A stretch of DNA of 64,000 bases, from NCBI GenBank assembly GCA_013180625.2, contig SNVD02012234.1, positions 588,418 through 652,417 on the forward strand, in the 5' to 3' direction. Source of the stretch: Boswellia sacra (Eukaryota; Streptophyta; Magnoliopsida; Sapindales; Burseraceae). Below the pieces are notes generated by a model. It searched no databases and was not told where the DNA came from. It worked only from the letters and a program-made list of their open reading frames with translations. Numbering within the stretch: the stretch's first letter is position 1; every line of letters starts with the position of its first letter. Both the position numbers and the translations under genes were made by a program. Shown piece by piece: positions 22,501 through 35,504 of the stretch.

Positions 22501-25463
22501 TTTTGCCTTCAGCTGGATTCTGTCCCTCAAACTTCGTCAAGCAATGTGGTGCTTTTATAGGGTTCCACTTCACCACTCATGTAGTTTTTTAATCTTTGAC
22601 CATTGACCTTGAATGGAGTCTTACCCGGTTGTCCAATCTCCACTACACCATATGGAAAAACTTTGAATACTGTTAAAGGATTGGACTAGCATGATTTGAG
22701 TTTTCCTGGAAATAACCACAATCATGAGTTGTATAGAAAGACATTTTGACCAGGATAGAAGGTTTGCTAGAGAATTTGTTTGTCATACCATGCCTTGGTC
22801 CTCTCTTTGTAGATTTCTATATTTTCATACGCTTCATTACGAAACTCTTCCAGCTCATTTATCTACAACAGCCATTTCTCACCAACTTTTTCCAAATCCA
22901 TGTTCAGTTGCTTAATTGCCCAAAAAGCTCTATGCTCCAACTCGACCGGTAGATGACATGCCTTCCCAAAAACTAGTCGGTAGGGAGACATTCCAATTTA
23001 TGTCTTGTAGGTTGTCCGATATGCCCATAACGCATAATCCAACTTTCTTGCCTAATCTTTTCGTGAGTTTGCAACAATCTTTTCTAGAATTCTGTTCACC
23101 TCATGATTTGAGATCTATGCTTAGCCATTGGTTTGTGGATGCCAAGCAAGAGCTTTCCTATGGTTCACATCGCATTTAGACAAGAGAACTGTGAATTGCT
23201 TGTTGCAAAAGTGTGTATCTTTATCGCTTATAATAGTCCTTGGCGTACCAAACCTTGTAAAAATGTGCGTTCTTAAGAAGTTAAGCACCACTTTACCATC
23301 ACGGGTTGGCGTTGCCACTGCTTCTACCCATTTTGACATATAGTCCACTGCCAAGAGGATATACTTGTTGTTGTAGGAGGATGGAAACGGTCCTATGAAG
23401 TCAATACCCTAAACATCGAACAACTCTACTTCCAGTATAGTCTTCAATGGTATCTCATTTCACTTGAAAATATTGCCTATTCTTTGACACCTATCACAAT
23501 TGGCAATGAATTTATGAGCATCCTTGAATAAAGTAGGCCAAAAGAAACCTGATTGAAGAACTTTTGCTGTAGTCCTTTGTCCTCTAAAGTGACCTCCACA
23601 CTCTAGTGCATGGCAGTGTTTTAAAATGTCTTCCATCTCTTCTTCTGGTACACATCTTCTTATCACTTGATCTGCACAATATCGATATAGAATAGGATCA
23701 TCCCAAAAATAATATTTGACATCGGCGAAGAATTTCTTTTTTTGTTGATGGGAAAGGCCTGGTGGAATAATTTTTGCAACAAAAAAGTTCATAAAATCTG
23801 TAAACCATGGACAGGTTTGGTTGGAAGACACAACAAATAGTTACTCATATAAAAAGTGATCATCAATAGACTGTATGTGTTCTTCTTGTTCATCCAGCAG
23901 TGTTAAATGAGAAAGATGATCAATCACCAAATTCTTCGTGCCTTTCTTGTCTCTAATCTCTAAATCAAATTCTTGTAGTAGCGGTACCCATCAAATGAGT
24001 CTAGGCTATGCATCTTTCTTGGTCATAAGGTACTTAATGGCTGAATGATCAATGTACACAATCACCTTGTCACTAATCAAATACGGCCTAAACCTTTTGA
24101 AAACAAATACAATAACTAGCAACTCTTTTTCAGTTGTGGCATAGTTGAGTTGAGCATCGTTGAGAGTACAACTAGCCTAATTTATGGCATGAAAAACCTT
24201 GTTTCGTTGTTGCCCACACATTAGTTTGAATGGCAACTTCTAATTCGGTGCTACCACAATAAGGGTTGTCACCAACTTCGCTTTTAGAGTCTCAAAAGCC
24301 TGCAAACAGCTGCTATCAAACACAAATAGGTTATTTTGCACAAGTAAATTCAAAAGTGGCTTGGAAGTGTCCTAAGAAACTTATAGTCCCTTTTACTGAT
24401 GTTGTTAGTGGCAGTTTTTCTATAGTCTCTATTTTAGCCCCATCGACCTCAATTCCTAATGATGATATTTTATGGCCTAGGACTATTCCTTTCTTGACCA
24501 TAAAGTGACACTTTTCCCAATTTAGAACCAGGTTAGTTCCCTCACATCTCTTAAGAACTGACTTTAAGTTGTCTAAGCATTGGTCAAAGGTTTTTCTAAA
24601 GACTGAAAAATCATCCATGAACAATTCAATTTTTTTTCTCAATCATATCAAAAAATATAGCCATCATAAATCTTTGAAATGTGGTTAGGGCAATACACAA
24701 CCCAAAGGGCATTATCCTAAAAGCAAATGTACCATAGGGGTAAGTAAAGGTGGTTTTCTCTTGGTCTTTGGGTGCTATAGCAATTTGATTGTATCCGGAA
24801 TAGCTATCCAAGAAACAATAATATTCATGTCCAGCCAACCTATCTAGCATTTGATCAACAATAGGTAGAGGAAAGTGATCTTTATTAGTAGCTTTGTTCA
24901 ATTTCCTATATTCTATGCAAATACGCCACCCAGTGACCGTACAAGTTAGAATTAACTCATAATTTTCATTCTTTACAACTGTCATCCCTCTCTTTTTAGG
25001 CACTATCTGAACTAGAGTAACCTATGAGTTTTCTGATATGGGGTAAATTACCCCTACATCAAACCATTTTAAAACTTCAGCTCTAACTACCTCTTTCATG
25101 GTGGGATTTAGTCTTTTTTATGCATCTAATGATGGTTTACAATTCTCTTTCATGAGAATTCTATGTATGCACATTGAAGGAATAATTCCTCTTAAATCAG
25201 ATATAGACCATCCTATAGCAATTTTATGCTCTCTTAGCACCCATAACAGTTTTTCTACCTCTACATTAGTCAAGTTAAATGATATAATAACTGGAAGTGT
25301 AGATGACTCCCCAAGATAAGCATATTTAAGATGACTAGATTATTGTTTTAACTCAATGGACTGATAGTTTTTTAATAGAAGGTAAAGGTCTTGAAGGTCC
25401 TTGTCCTAATGGCGCATAATATTTTCTATTATTTGGCCCAAAAGAATCGATCCAATTTATATA
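22500..25463 (-). pseudogene. Gypsy pol: reverse transcriptase, RNase H, integrase
   Basis: From high to low coordinates on the minus strand: a linker (LPSHLKYAYLGE-type), RT (WRICIEYRKLNKATNKDHFP; YSGYNQIAIAPKDQEKTTF; FMDDFSVF active site at about 24615; CHFMVKKGIVLGHKIS), RNase H remnants (23950-24250), the integrase zinc domain (HALECGGHF, CDRCQRIGN; 23460-23831) and the catalytic core ([32 protein letters not shown]; 23121-23354). Interrupted by several stops and frameshifts, so inactive. Confidence 0.9.
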
Positions 25464-25599
25464 CACTACAAGAAATTTTGAAATTCTTGACACATTAGTT
25501 TTTATATATTTGACCATTTTTTGTAAAACCGTAAAATATGATGTGCCCAAAAAAAGTCAACCTACTTTTTGTTTATATTTGACACTATTAATTTTTATT

Positions 25600-25898
25600 T
25601 TATTTACGAATTTACCATCCTATATATATTATCTTTTCATTCCCTCTTTTTCTTTTGCCCTAAATCGCTTTCCCTCCACTCTTTCCGTCGTTCTCTCGCT
25701 TTCTCCTTTGCTTTGCGGCTCAATCCCTTATCTCCCTCACTCGATCAATCTTTCTCTTTTTCAATCGACTCTCAGCGGCTCAATCCCTCATATCCCTTGC
25801 TCCCTATTCACCGGTTTCTCTTCCTCAATCCTTCACTTAGGTCGATCGGTCACTGGTTTCTCCATCACCGTTTTCTCTCAAGTTCATGTAAGCTTCTC

Positions 25899-25939
<41 letters not shown>

Positions 25940-26100
25940 CCCCTCTCGCTCTCCATTCTCTTTGATTTTCCTGGTGCAGTGGGTTTTTTTTTTCTTTCTT
26001 CACCTTTCTCTGAATAGATAGATAATCACAACCTCAATTGCATATGAAAAACTTGATTCATAGGAAGATTTGAACTGAATTGTATCTGGGTGGAGCTCCG
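25600..26100 (+). other. CT-rich leader-like segment in CACTA-2
   Basis: Pyrimidine-rich sequence with a (CT)n run at 25900-25940, resembling a plant 5' untranslated region. A portion (about 25905-26003) is repeated at 31056-31145. Predicted ORFs here are low-complexity artefacts. Confidence 0.5.
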
Positions 26101-26112
26101 ATAAAGAATCCA

Positions 26113-27366
26113 TGGATGCAAACCCGGTTTCTAGCCTGTTCAACATCTTGGAGATTTATCAACGATACTGTGATATGTAATCAATTTTCACTCTTAGCTT
26201 ATTTTCTTCGATATAAGCTTCGTAGAACCTTCGTTTCGTATTATAATTAGTTGTCTGATTAAATTTTTGTTTTGAAATTGGTTAATTAAAGTAAAGATTA
26301 TATCTTTTGTGGTAATTTATTGTATATTTTTTGGTTTTAAAGGCGATGGTGGTTGCCTCTTTGTGTTTGTTTCAATCTTTGGTTCGTTCTTCAGATGGTT
26401 TTGAAGTTTTTCTCAGTTGGGTTGTTGGGTAATTGCTGGAATTTAGTGTTGAGGAGGAAATGATTGTAATGTGATGAGTTTGTGGTTGAGAAAATTGTTT
26501 GCTTTTTGTTTTGATTGTTTAGGTCTAAGAGGGCTAGGGTTTTGGGTTTTATTTCCTGGCTTCTTGCTGCTTTTTTATTAGTTTCTGTAATGGATTGAAT
26601 GGGGTACATTAGATTTATGTTGTGTCTTGGTTGTTGTATGAAAGAAGGTATTTTCTTTTAATAGTTTAATATGATTTAAAGATCGAAGAAGAGATGGGGG
26701 TGTATGGTTTGTTAGTTATTATACTTATCAAAGAAAAGGAAGTTGTTATAGAGTTGAATTTTTTGCTCGATTTGCAGACATTAAATCGCAAATGGTGGAT
26801 GTTTGTGGAGAAGATCACAGGCAAGAAGATGAATTGCAAAAAGCTAAGTTATCAAGGGAGGCTTTGGCAGAGCTCCTAAACTTGGTTGAATCAGCAGTGC
26901 ATACAAGGTACGCATATCATATGCCAATTGCAAGTTGACCATTGTGCTCACAGTGATCGTCATTGTTAGCATTGAGCATGGACATGAAAAAGTGACTGTT
27001 GTAATCTTTTATTTTGGGTCTTAAAAAGAAGAATATTAGAATTTTATAACTTGAAATTACTAGCTTAATTGTTGAACCTTCTCTGGTTGCTCAATGGTTT
27101 TAGAAAGTATTTGTGTGCCCCCAGACCATACTCACATGATAAAACTATTAGAAAAATTAATTGTAACAGTGCGGCAAATTTCTAATGAGGTTTAGACATG
27201 TTAAATGCTCATGGGGTTAATATGCTTCAGCATTTTGAGTATTCAAATATCACTTTATGGTAATATACTATCCATTGTTGCGTCATCTAAACATTTAATC
27301 TTTTATGGTGTTTCTATGGCAGGATTTCGGTTTTTGATAAACTTTTCAAGCTCATGTCACAGCGGG
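26113..27366 (+). pseudogene. Captured exons of an unidentified gene (CACTA-2)
   Basis: Three short exon-like pieces. A possible first exon at 26113-26181 starts with ATG (MDANPVSSLFNILEIYQ). An exon at 26778-26907 lies between TTTGCAG and GTACGC and encodes a charged, helical-looking segment (EDELQKAKLSREALAELLNL). An exon from 27323, after ATGGCAG, encodes ISVFDKLFKLMSQ. The splice phases of the last two join in frame. I do not recognise the protein; it is not the N-terminus of KEA that I know. Confidence 0.5.
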
Positions 27367-28796
27367 TTTGCTACAGTTAGAAGGGCTAGTTTGCATGTGT
27401 GCATCGGGAATGAGAAAAGGGCTTTCGAAACTTTATATCTATATTTCATTTCTTGCTTGCTTGCTTGCCTAGGCCTTTGTTTTCAAATTGGTGTTTTCAC
27501 AACTGTGCCTATGGTTCTTGGCTTCATACTTGAACAGGGTTTCTTGAGGGTAATTTCCTGTCCAATGCATGTTTTTCTAAGTTTAAATTTATTATTAACC
27601 CTCATATGAAGTGTTATTAGTTGCTGTTTTTCTAATGTTTCATGAATAACGAGCTTATGCTTTTTTCCCCCATGACACAAAGGATGAATTCTTTTCATCT
27701 GACATTAGATTTTTTATTTTAGCCTCTTTTTAAACATATTAAAAATTAAAGTTACAACCTTTACAACTGCCCTCGCTGCTCTGAAGATTGACTTTGGGGG
27801 AAAATTCATGGATGGTGTAGTTTACTGATTATTGAAACCTAATATAGTTTATCAGCAGTTCATAAATTTATACTCTTAAAGAGTAAATGCATACAAATGA
27901 AGACTGAAATATTTGAATTTTGTTCAACAGAAGTCTTAGAGCTCTATAAATCTCTTTAGATGCCATTTCATTGCTTGGTTAAGACTTCGTGTCTGTTGTT
28001 TAGTTGGTGTATGGACTTTGTTTCCTCTTTATTTATTAATCGATATTTTTATGAAGTAGTTTCTTTGTAGAAATTTTTTTTTGTTCTTTTAGACATCTGA
28101 GGTCAAAATATATGTAATATCCAACTACTAGCACATACACTTCTTTGAATTCGATAATATTGTATATAGAAGGTCAAAATTGTTCTGAAATTAAAAAAAG
28201 AAAAAATCTATAATATTGAAGTCATGCTCAGCTATGTCTTGTTTGAGCTTCCAAGAAGCTAGCTTATAAATTAAGTGCCACATGAGACATGTTAGTAATT
28301 GTTATATTAAAGAGTCAAATATGGTAAACTAATTAAACCCTAAAGGAAGCTCCACTGCCCACTCCCCCACTGGCCACCTGCTTTCTATGTTTTAAGTCTT
28401 ATGCTAGGTGTTGTGTTAAATCATTTCTTTTGCATTAATATGAATATGAAGTACCATCTCTTTTACATGAATTGCATGAAAAACTTAGGTAGGAAATTAA
28501 ATCATTTCATTTGATTGATCCCAAGAACTATGCTACATCAGCTACTAAGATATTAGATGCCATCCTCTTAATGTTTCTCTATTATGTTCGATATTCTATG
28601 TTTTTGATAGTAAACTTATCTGTTAGAAATATATGAAGTTAAATGATGTGATGTAAAGATTAAAAGTACCTAGATATAATGGCCTGAAAATTACGTGGTC
28701 AGTTTCCCTGTTGATTTTAAGCCTACCTCGATGTCTTGTATTTGTTTGCCATACTAGCATATGCGTTGCATTTCACATGGTAATATTGAATTTCCA
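27367..28796 (+). other. Intron-like non-coding stretch in CACTA-2
   Basis: No coding signal recognised. Part of 27352-27450 (GTTTGCATGTGTGCATCGGG block) recurs at 31146-31225. The rest is AT-rich and looks like plant intron sequence. Confidence 0.5.
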
Positions 28797-31053
28797 AGTT
28801 GGTGATGCTGATTACATTTCTGGCCATTTTGACAATATTATCTCGCACTTGTGTACCATGGTTTCTTAAGCTAATGATAAGCTTATCATCACAGGTAAGT
28901 GTGTATATACATGAAATAGTGAGTTGGCAGTCAGACTGATTAATGCTATTAACTGAACTATTATTTTTTGTAGACTAATGAACTCAATCAACTGGCATCT
29001 GTAGCGTTCTGCTTACTTATTGCTTGGGTTTGTCTCATTTCCCTATATCTCCTTGCGTTGTGATTGATGCAATCTTAAAACACTTTATCCTGCATGCATA
29101 ACTGTCAAAAATATGTTCTCTATTCGATTGCTGCAATATATTGATTATTGAAGATTTTGTACTTATTCCATCGTAGTTGGATGCTTAGTGAACAACATCA
29201 CTGACAACCTCCCATACATTTGCAATTTATGCATGATATACGTGCATTTATGTTTATAATATAGATTGTTATGACATTTTAGTGTAGCGATACGTTGGGT
29301 CTAAGCCTAGAACTGGGTTCATTTGCTGCTGGAGTGATGATATCAACAACTGATCTTGCTCAACATACACTTGAACAAGTAAGGATTTTGATTTATGTAT
29401 CCTGTGTAATCACTAGTCATATGATACCTTATGGCTTTCATTTTGCTTTTTTTATTATAGCATTATGTTCGCTAATTGCATGGCATCAATGAAGTTTGAA
29501 GTATTAGACTTGATGATTTGCTTATTCTTTTCTCTTATTTGGGGTCAACTATCTTTTAGGTTGAGCCAATTCGCAACTTCTTTGCTGCTCTTTTTCTTGC
29601 AAGTATTGGGATGTTGATTCACGTTCATTTCCTCTAGAATCGTGTTGATATTTTACTAGCAGCAGTATTATTAGTGATTGTTGTAAAAACCATTGTGGTT
29701 GCCACTGTTGTCAAGGGATTTGGATACAGCAACAAATCTTCACTTCTTGTAAGACTTGACTGAACTACTGGCATATATGTGCCTTGGTTTGACTTATTTA
29801 CACCATTGACAGGAGTTGGCCTTTGGTTTTTTCACATACAGGTTGGGATTTCCCTGGCACAAATTGGAGAATTTGCTTTTGTTCTGCTCAGTCGTGCTTC
29901 TAATCTTCATCTGGTTGAGGTTTGTTCTTCTATTAATATTTGCTTCCATTCGAAGCTAATAGGCCTATACAATTTGTCTTAGTAATGTTTCTTGATGGTT
30001 GTCAGCTAAAAGTCATATTTGTTACATGAGTTGTGGTGTCATCTACTGTTTGCTTGTGCACAAGTACCAACCAACTCCAGCAACTTCATTGATTGTGATA
30101 TGAGAAAAAAAATAGTCTTATTTTCGGTTTTCTTTACAAAATATAAAACTTAGCAAAACTACCAAAACAGTTACATAAGGATTTCTGTTTAATTGACTTC
30201 AGTAATTTAAGAATTTGAAATTCAACTTCTCTTTTTGTTTCTGTCTCTAATCAACCAAATGGAGCATAGTAAACTTTGAGCGAAAAGTTTGGTTAAACTG
30301 TTGCATATGTTTTTCTATCCAAAGTCCTGCCATAGATCACATTTTTGGAGTGGTTGTGATAGTTTTGTTCATTATCTCGTTCGTCAACAATGTTTATGAG
30401 TTCTCCAAAATTTGCAGGGAAAATTGTATCTATTACTTCTTGGTACAACAGCTCTAAGTCTGGTAAGTGAATGTCTTTACATGTTTCCCGTATAGCAGTA
30501 GAAATGTGAAATGCATGGTTCTTAAAGTATTTTGTGTGGTTATCCTTCACTGTTTACATTACGGTCAATTGATTGCTAATTGATTATAATAGAATCCTAA
30601 TTACTTATACTGTAGGTTTTGTTGTTAAAATCACCACATATTGCACTGACATATCGGGTGATAGAATGACTAGAATAAAGAAAATAATAACTTTTGCAGT
30701 AGGCAAACCGGACTGGAGAATCAAATCACATGGAAATTCTGATCCAAGTTAATTACCTCTGCCGTTCCTTCCTCTGCACATAGTGGAAAGTTTGAAACTT
30801 GATGCAATCGAGTTAGCATGTTTTGTTTAGAATATAAACTTTGAATGGCTGTCATCTATTCTGCTGAAACTATCTGTTATCATTGTTATTTTCTGTTCTT
30901 TATCTACCAATCAATTACAATGTTATGAGTCAGTTTATATTTAGATTTCAAATATTCTCATTAAGCAACAATGCAGGTAACTACACCATTGCTTTTTAAG
31001 CTGATCCCTGCTGTAGTAAATCTAGGGGTTCTCTTGCGGTGGTTCTCTCCTCT
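28797..31053 (+). pseudogene. Captured KEA4/5/6-type K+ efflux antiporter, C-terminal half
   Basis: Seven exons with good GT-AG sites: 28797-28894 (ILSRTCVPWFLKLMISLSSQ), 28974-29027 (TNELNQLASVAFCLLIAW), 29283-29378 (LGLSLELGSFAAGVMISTTD), 29560-29748 (EPIRNFFAALFLASIGM), 29842-29919 (GISLAQIGEFAFVLLSRASN), 30418-30462 (GKLYLLLLGTTALSL) and 30977-31053 ([20 protein letters not shown]). The matches to plant KEA4/5/6 antiporters are close. These endomembrane proteins exchange K+ for H+. The first part of the transport domain is missing. A TAG at 29635-29637 replaces a codon in exon 4. The last exon runs into CT-rich sequence, so the natural end is lost. Confidence 0.92.
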
Positions 31054-31373
31054 CCTATCTCTCTCTCTCTCTCTCTCCCTCTCCCTCTCTCGCTCTCCAT
31101 TCTCTTTGATTTTCCTGGTGCAGTGGGATTTTTTCTTTCTTATTTCTGGTGGGTTTGCTACAGTTTGCATGTGTGCATCGGGAAGGAGAAAAGGGCTTTC
31201 GGAACTTTATATCTTTTTAAATTTGGTGCTTATTACAGATTTTGGCATCAATAATAATATAGCAAAAGGAGCCGGTGAGAATTGTAGCTCTATAAACCGA
31301 TTTTTCATTTCTATACTTTCTTTGTTGGATATATTAAGTTTGTTGATTTGTTTAACGTTTGATGTGTTTGCAG
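31054..31373 (+). other. Chimeric junction segment between captured KEA and PAE pieces
   Basis: 31056-31145 repeats the CT-rich leader from 25905-26003, and 31146-31225 repeats 27352-27450. Two blocks that lie 1.4 kb apart upstream are fused here, directly after the KEA exon. Confidence 0.7.
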
Positions 31374-32667
31374 TCTGTTTGGATGGTAGTCCGCCTGCTT
31401 ACCACTTCAGTCCGGGCTTTGGTGCTGGAGTCAACAATTGGTTGGTGCATATTGAGGTATGTTATAGTCCATATATGGCCATGATTGAGGCTAACAGATC
31501 TTTACAGCGCCAAAGGGCTATAAAAGTCTCAATTTCTTTGTTAATTGTGTTGGAACTTTAGTGTGGCCTTCTGCTATGAATTCTATCCTGTCTGGATAAA
31601 GAGATTTCAATCTTATTAATTTTAAAGGTTATTATGAGCTATTTAGTTCTATAACACTGAGTTTGGCTTGATAAAAAATTTAATAGTTTTTAAATCTGAA
31701 AGATATGGATTAACAAAGTTCCTCTTTTTTTTTCCCCTCTTGTTCATATACATATTCTGGACATAATGTCTTTTGATTTGGGGTCTCAAGGAGGAGGATG
31801 GTGCAACAATGTCAGAACTTGTCTTTCCCGTAAAAGTACCCGTTTAGGTTCATCTAAGGAAATGGTCAAGCAAGTTGCTTTTTCAGGGATGCTGAGCAAC
31901 AAGCAGAAGTTTAACCCAGGTATGGTTTTTGTTTCACGGGTTGACACCTTTTCTAATTTTGCCTTCGACTTTCTTGACCTTTGATTTTATTGATGTATTC
32001 AAATTTTGTTTCCTTTTCTAGACTTCTACAATTGGAATAAAATCAAGGTTAGATACTGTGATGGGGCATCATTTACTGGCGATATAGAAGCTGTAAATCC
32101 AGTAAGTTAGATATTGTGACAGAGCATCATTTAAGATAGGTTTTTCTTTATTTTTATGTTATTTGGTTCTCTTTTTGCGGGATTCTTTTTTAATTAATTA
32201 GTGATTTGATCAGAAAACTAACCTTCACTTCAGAGGAGCAAGGGTTTTTCGTGCTGTCATTGATGATCTATTGGCTAAAGGGATGAAAAATGCTGCAAAT
32301 GTATGAACAAATTATCATTTTTCTTTTTCTTTTCTTTTTTCAAATATTTTTTTAATGGCATTGTAGATAACTTATCAGAACTGATAACAGGCTGTTCTTT
32401 CCGACTGTTCAGCTGGGGGATTGACTTCAATCTTGCATTGTGATAACTTCCGAGCTCTCTTGCTTGCGACTGCTAAAGTAAAATGCTTTGCTGATGCTGG
32501 TTATTTTGTCAACGTGTATGCTCATTATAAGCCTTCTACCTGACCTTACATCCATGAAGTGTTTCTTTAGTTGCTGTTGTTTTCTATAATTTAATAGCAT
32601 AGCTTTATTCAATAGGAATGATGTTTCTGGAGCAAATCACATTGAATAGTTTTACACTGAAGTGGTT
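31374..32667 (+). pseudogene. Captured pectin acetylesterase fragment
   Basis: Six exons with splice sites: 31374-31456 ([18 protein letters not shown]), 31791-31919 (GGWCNNVRTCLSRKSTRLGS), 32022-32101 ([20 protein letters not shown]), 32214-32300 ([20 protein letters not shown]), 32391-32513 ([18 protein letters not shown]) and 32616-32667 (DVSGANHIE, stop, FYTEVV). This is the N-terminal half of plant pectin acetylesterases, secreted enzymes that remove acetyl groups from cell-wall pectin. The catalytic Ser motif GCSAGG reads DCSAGG. A TAG at 32647-32649 interrupts the last exon. The C-terminal Asp and His catalytic regions are missing. Confidence 0.92.
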
Positions 32668-32744
32668 GTAACCCATGTACTCCTCTTTCTCTCATTGTGA
32701 AACTAGTTCAGTTAAGTAATATACTTACCATGGAATACCCACTA

Positions 32745-32800
32745 TGTACAGAAACATTCAACAATACCCAGAAGCATATACTTACCATGGAATATATACA
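32745..32800 (+). repeat. Duplicate of part of the captured SULTR4 exon
   Basis: About 46 bp (CAGAAACATTCAACAATACC through ACCATGGAATA) are identical to 34192-34238 in the SULTR4 exon downstream. The copy is isolated, has no splice sites and is flanked by unrelated sequence. It is an internal duplication inside CACTA-2. Confidence 0.85.
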
Positions 32801-33196
32801 GTAAATCAATTCAAATAAGAAGACATTAATATGGCCTACCATTGTGATTCTCTGGCCCTTTAGAATCAACTTTTCATTACCTTATGCCCTTCATAGCAAC
32901 TTAGCCGTTGTAAATTGAATTTAGGACATTAGTGTAAGTTTCAAAGACTAAAGTTGGATGCACCCCAACTTGGATAGGGCTAAAAGTGGGATTTTGGTAT
33001 ATTTTTGGAGAAAATCATACATGGTATTCAAAATTGACTTTATACAAATCACTATTAAAGAATGTGTTCTTCTGTATTTCTGTTTCACAGCTTTTGACTC
33101 TGGTGCATGTGTGTGATTATAGAGACTTATGATAAAAGAGTGAATTTTATTCACGGCACCAGACAACTAATTTCTTCTGGATGTTTATCATTTTAG

Positions 33197-34300
33197 GTGG
33201 ATTATGAGGAGGTAGTTTTCTATGGCATGTGGATAAGAAAGATTTTCTTCTGTGGACTGTTATTGCCGTTACAACTTTGTTTCTTGGTATTGAGATTGGT
33301 GTCCTTGTTGGGGTATGTCATGAATAATATCTAATTGTCTATGTGATATCTATTACAATCTTTATTCTATATTTGTTCAATCTCTTGTAGAACTCTTTTA
33401 AGTGCAAATGTTGTCTCATCTGTGCTTAACTTAGCAAGAATGAAAACATCTTTATCTTTTAAACCCATAGTTTGACATGAATTCTGCAATGTCACTTTTC
33501 AGGACTTCTGTTTTTATACATGTACTTATAATCAATGACTCAATATATATTGTAGAGCCAAATGTTTAATGCTAAAATACTAAAGTTGGGTAGATTGCAT
33601 AAATAACACCAGAATGTTGGAAAGAGATTATCTAGCTTTAAGCTAATTTTTGAATTGCAGGTGGGCATTTCACTCGCTTTTGTCATCCATGAATCACCAA
33701 ATCCTCATATTGGTAAGTGGGGAGTTGTCTCCAATATATATTAATCATATTACTTTTTTGGTTTGTTTGTTTGTTTTTGTTTTTGAAGGAAAATTCCTTA
33801 ATCTTTTTGCTTGTTCCTGTATTTGGATTTCAGATTTTCTCCTTGGATTGTTGTCATTATTATCATCTTTCTCAGTATAATTGTTATGTATTAAAGATGA
33901 TAATATCTTAGCCATCATGTCTCTGATGATTCCTTGTATCCTGTTCCACCTATCAGGATCATAGTTGCAATGATCCTTTCGTATCTTTCCCTCCAAAACC
34001 TTATATTTTGCTGGATTTTGAAACTTTTACCTACATGAATGGTACCCATTCTGGACGTTCCCACCCACTTGGGGGTTCAACTCGAACCAGTTTGCTCCTT
34101 TTGCTAATACTCAAAAGTGCCATCTCTGCTTATTTTATGGTTTGGTGTATACTGTAGCTATATTGGGTCGTCTACCAGGCACCACTGTGTACAGAAACAT
34201 TCAACAATACCCAGAAGCATATACTTACCATGGAATAGTGATCGTTCGTATTGATGCACCCATATATTTTGCAAATACAAGTTACATAAAAGACTGGTGA
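33197..34300 (+). pseudogene. Captured SULTR4-type sulfate transporter fragment
   Basis: Three exons: 33197-33312 (FLWHVDKKDFLLW, VTTLFLGIEIGVLVG; one-base frameshift after VDYEE), 33661-33712 (VGISLAFVIHESPNPHI) and 34158-34300 (ILGRLPGTTVYRNIQQYPEA, IVRIDAPIYFANTSYIKD, then a TGA). This is the end of the membrane domain and start of the STAS domain of plant group 4 sulfate transporters, which move sulfate out of the vacuole. The upstream transport domain and the end of STAS are absent. Confidence 0.88.
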
Positions 34301-34563
34301 AGATCAGTAGCTCCCTAAATTGATGAAATCCAAGAAACTAACTCTCAATCTTGCATATATTAAATCTGTTTGCTTTTCTATTGGTAGTTGAACTAGTTTC
34401 CCAATTAAGTGATAATAATTTATGCTTTTCTATTTAATTTTATTCTATTATTGTTATTTATTATTTTTGATCTTTTTAGTTAACAATATGACGTCAAAAC
34501 ATCTAGAGTAGGAAGTTGATGATACTTTGTCCACCTTGTTTACTGTCTCCTGTTTTCATGCAG

Positions 34564-34722
34564 GGTGTCTCATTTGAGCTTGACGATGATATGGTTGCTG
34601 ACGATGAACAAAGATATGCACTGCAAGACATAATCAACAACAGCAGGTTCAGTGAAGGTTATCTTACTCTTGCACGTGATATTGAGGTTATGGAGCCCAA
34701 GTCTTCTAAAGATATTTACAAG
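34564..34722 (+). pseudogene. Captured exon of 26S proteasome subunit RPN1
   Basis: A single 159-bp exon between ATGCAG and GTTTGG, open throughout: GVSFELDDDMVADDEQRYAL, then IINNSRFSEGYLTLARDIEV and MEPKSSKDIYK. This fits the RPN1/PSMD2 segment ahead of its proteasome/cyclosome repeats, from my memory of the family. RPN1 is a scaffold of the proteasome base. No neighbouring RPN1 exons are found. Confidence 0.7.
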
Positions 34723-35504
34723 GTTTGGAAGTGGATGTGGCTCTTGGGACCCTTATTATTATCATTATTATTTTTCAATGCCGAGGAATCCCTAAATCAT
34801 TCTTAAAGTTCATTCCTGATCCTAGATTCCGCTCTCTATCATGGTTCCTTTGTTGCCCTTAACTTTTAAAAGTATTAAAAGTTTATTTTTATAATGAAAA
34901 TTAGTGCAGTGAATAGTCATTGTAGTTAGACTTGCTGTTAGAGTCAGATATGATGGTACTGATTATTCTTCTGTTATGGGAGGATTGACAAAAAATTGTG
35001 CATAATCGATAAAGATCTTTCCAATGAGGTTTTTCTTAGGTAAAGTAGAAAGTTTATATGATTTGCTGCATTGTGAGCCTTTTTTTGCTCAACAGTTTCA
35101 ATTTTAGATGCTTTGGTTACTAGCGGTATACTGGTTTATGCAATTTTATAATCTCTGATTGGTGAAAAACTTGTTGTTGAGATGTCTTTTTACAATGTGT
35201 CCATAATTTAGTTCATATTTCTAGCATAAAGTGATTTGGTTGCGGTGTATGCTGGTTGCCTATAGATATTTGAGCTACACCTCATGTGGACCATTTATAG
35301 ATATTTGCCTATAGATAAAGTCTTTGTCAGGTCGGTGTTCTTCTTCAGGAAGCTTGGATCTTAGTGACTATAATCTAGTGGATGAAGTAATCCTTAGTGA
35401 TTTTTTTGGCTGCTTTGCTTCATTGTTTATTTTATATCGAAGGCAAAACAACTTTGTTTCACCATGCTTTTGTTTTTTTTCTGACCTTTTTGGGTGACTT
35501 GCAG

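Noticed and set aside
25510..26021. Two ~150-codon plus ORFs rich in Ser, Leu and Phe
   Set aside because: They run through a CT microsatellite in overlapping frames; low-complexity artefact.
28797..31053. KEA antiporter as a functional gene
   Set aside because: The first half is absent, a TAG interrupts exon 4 and the last exon is fused to CT-rich sequence; it lies inside a transposon.
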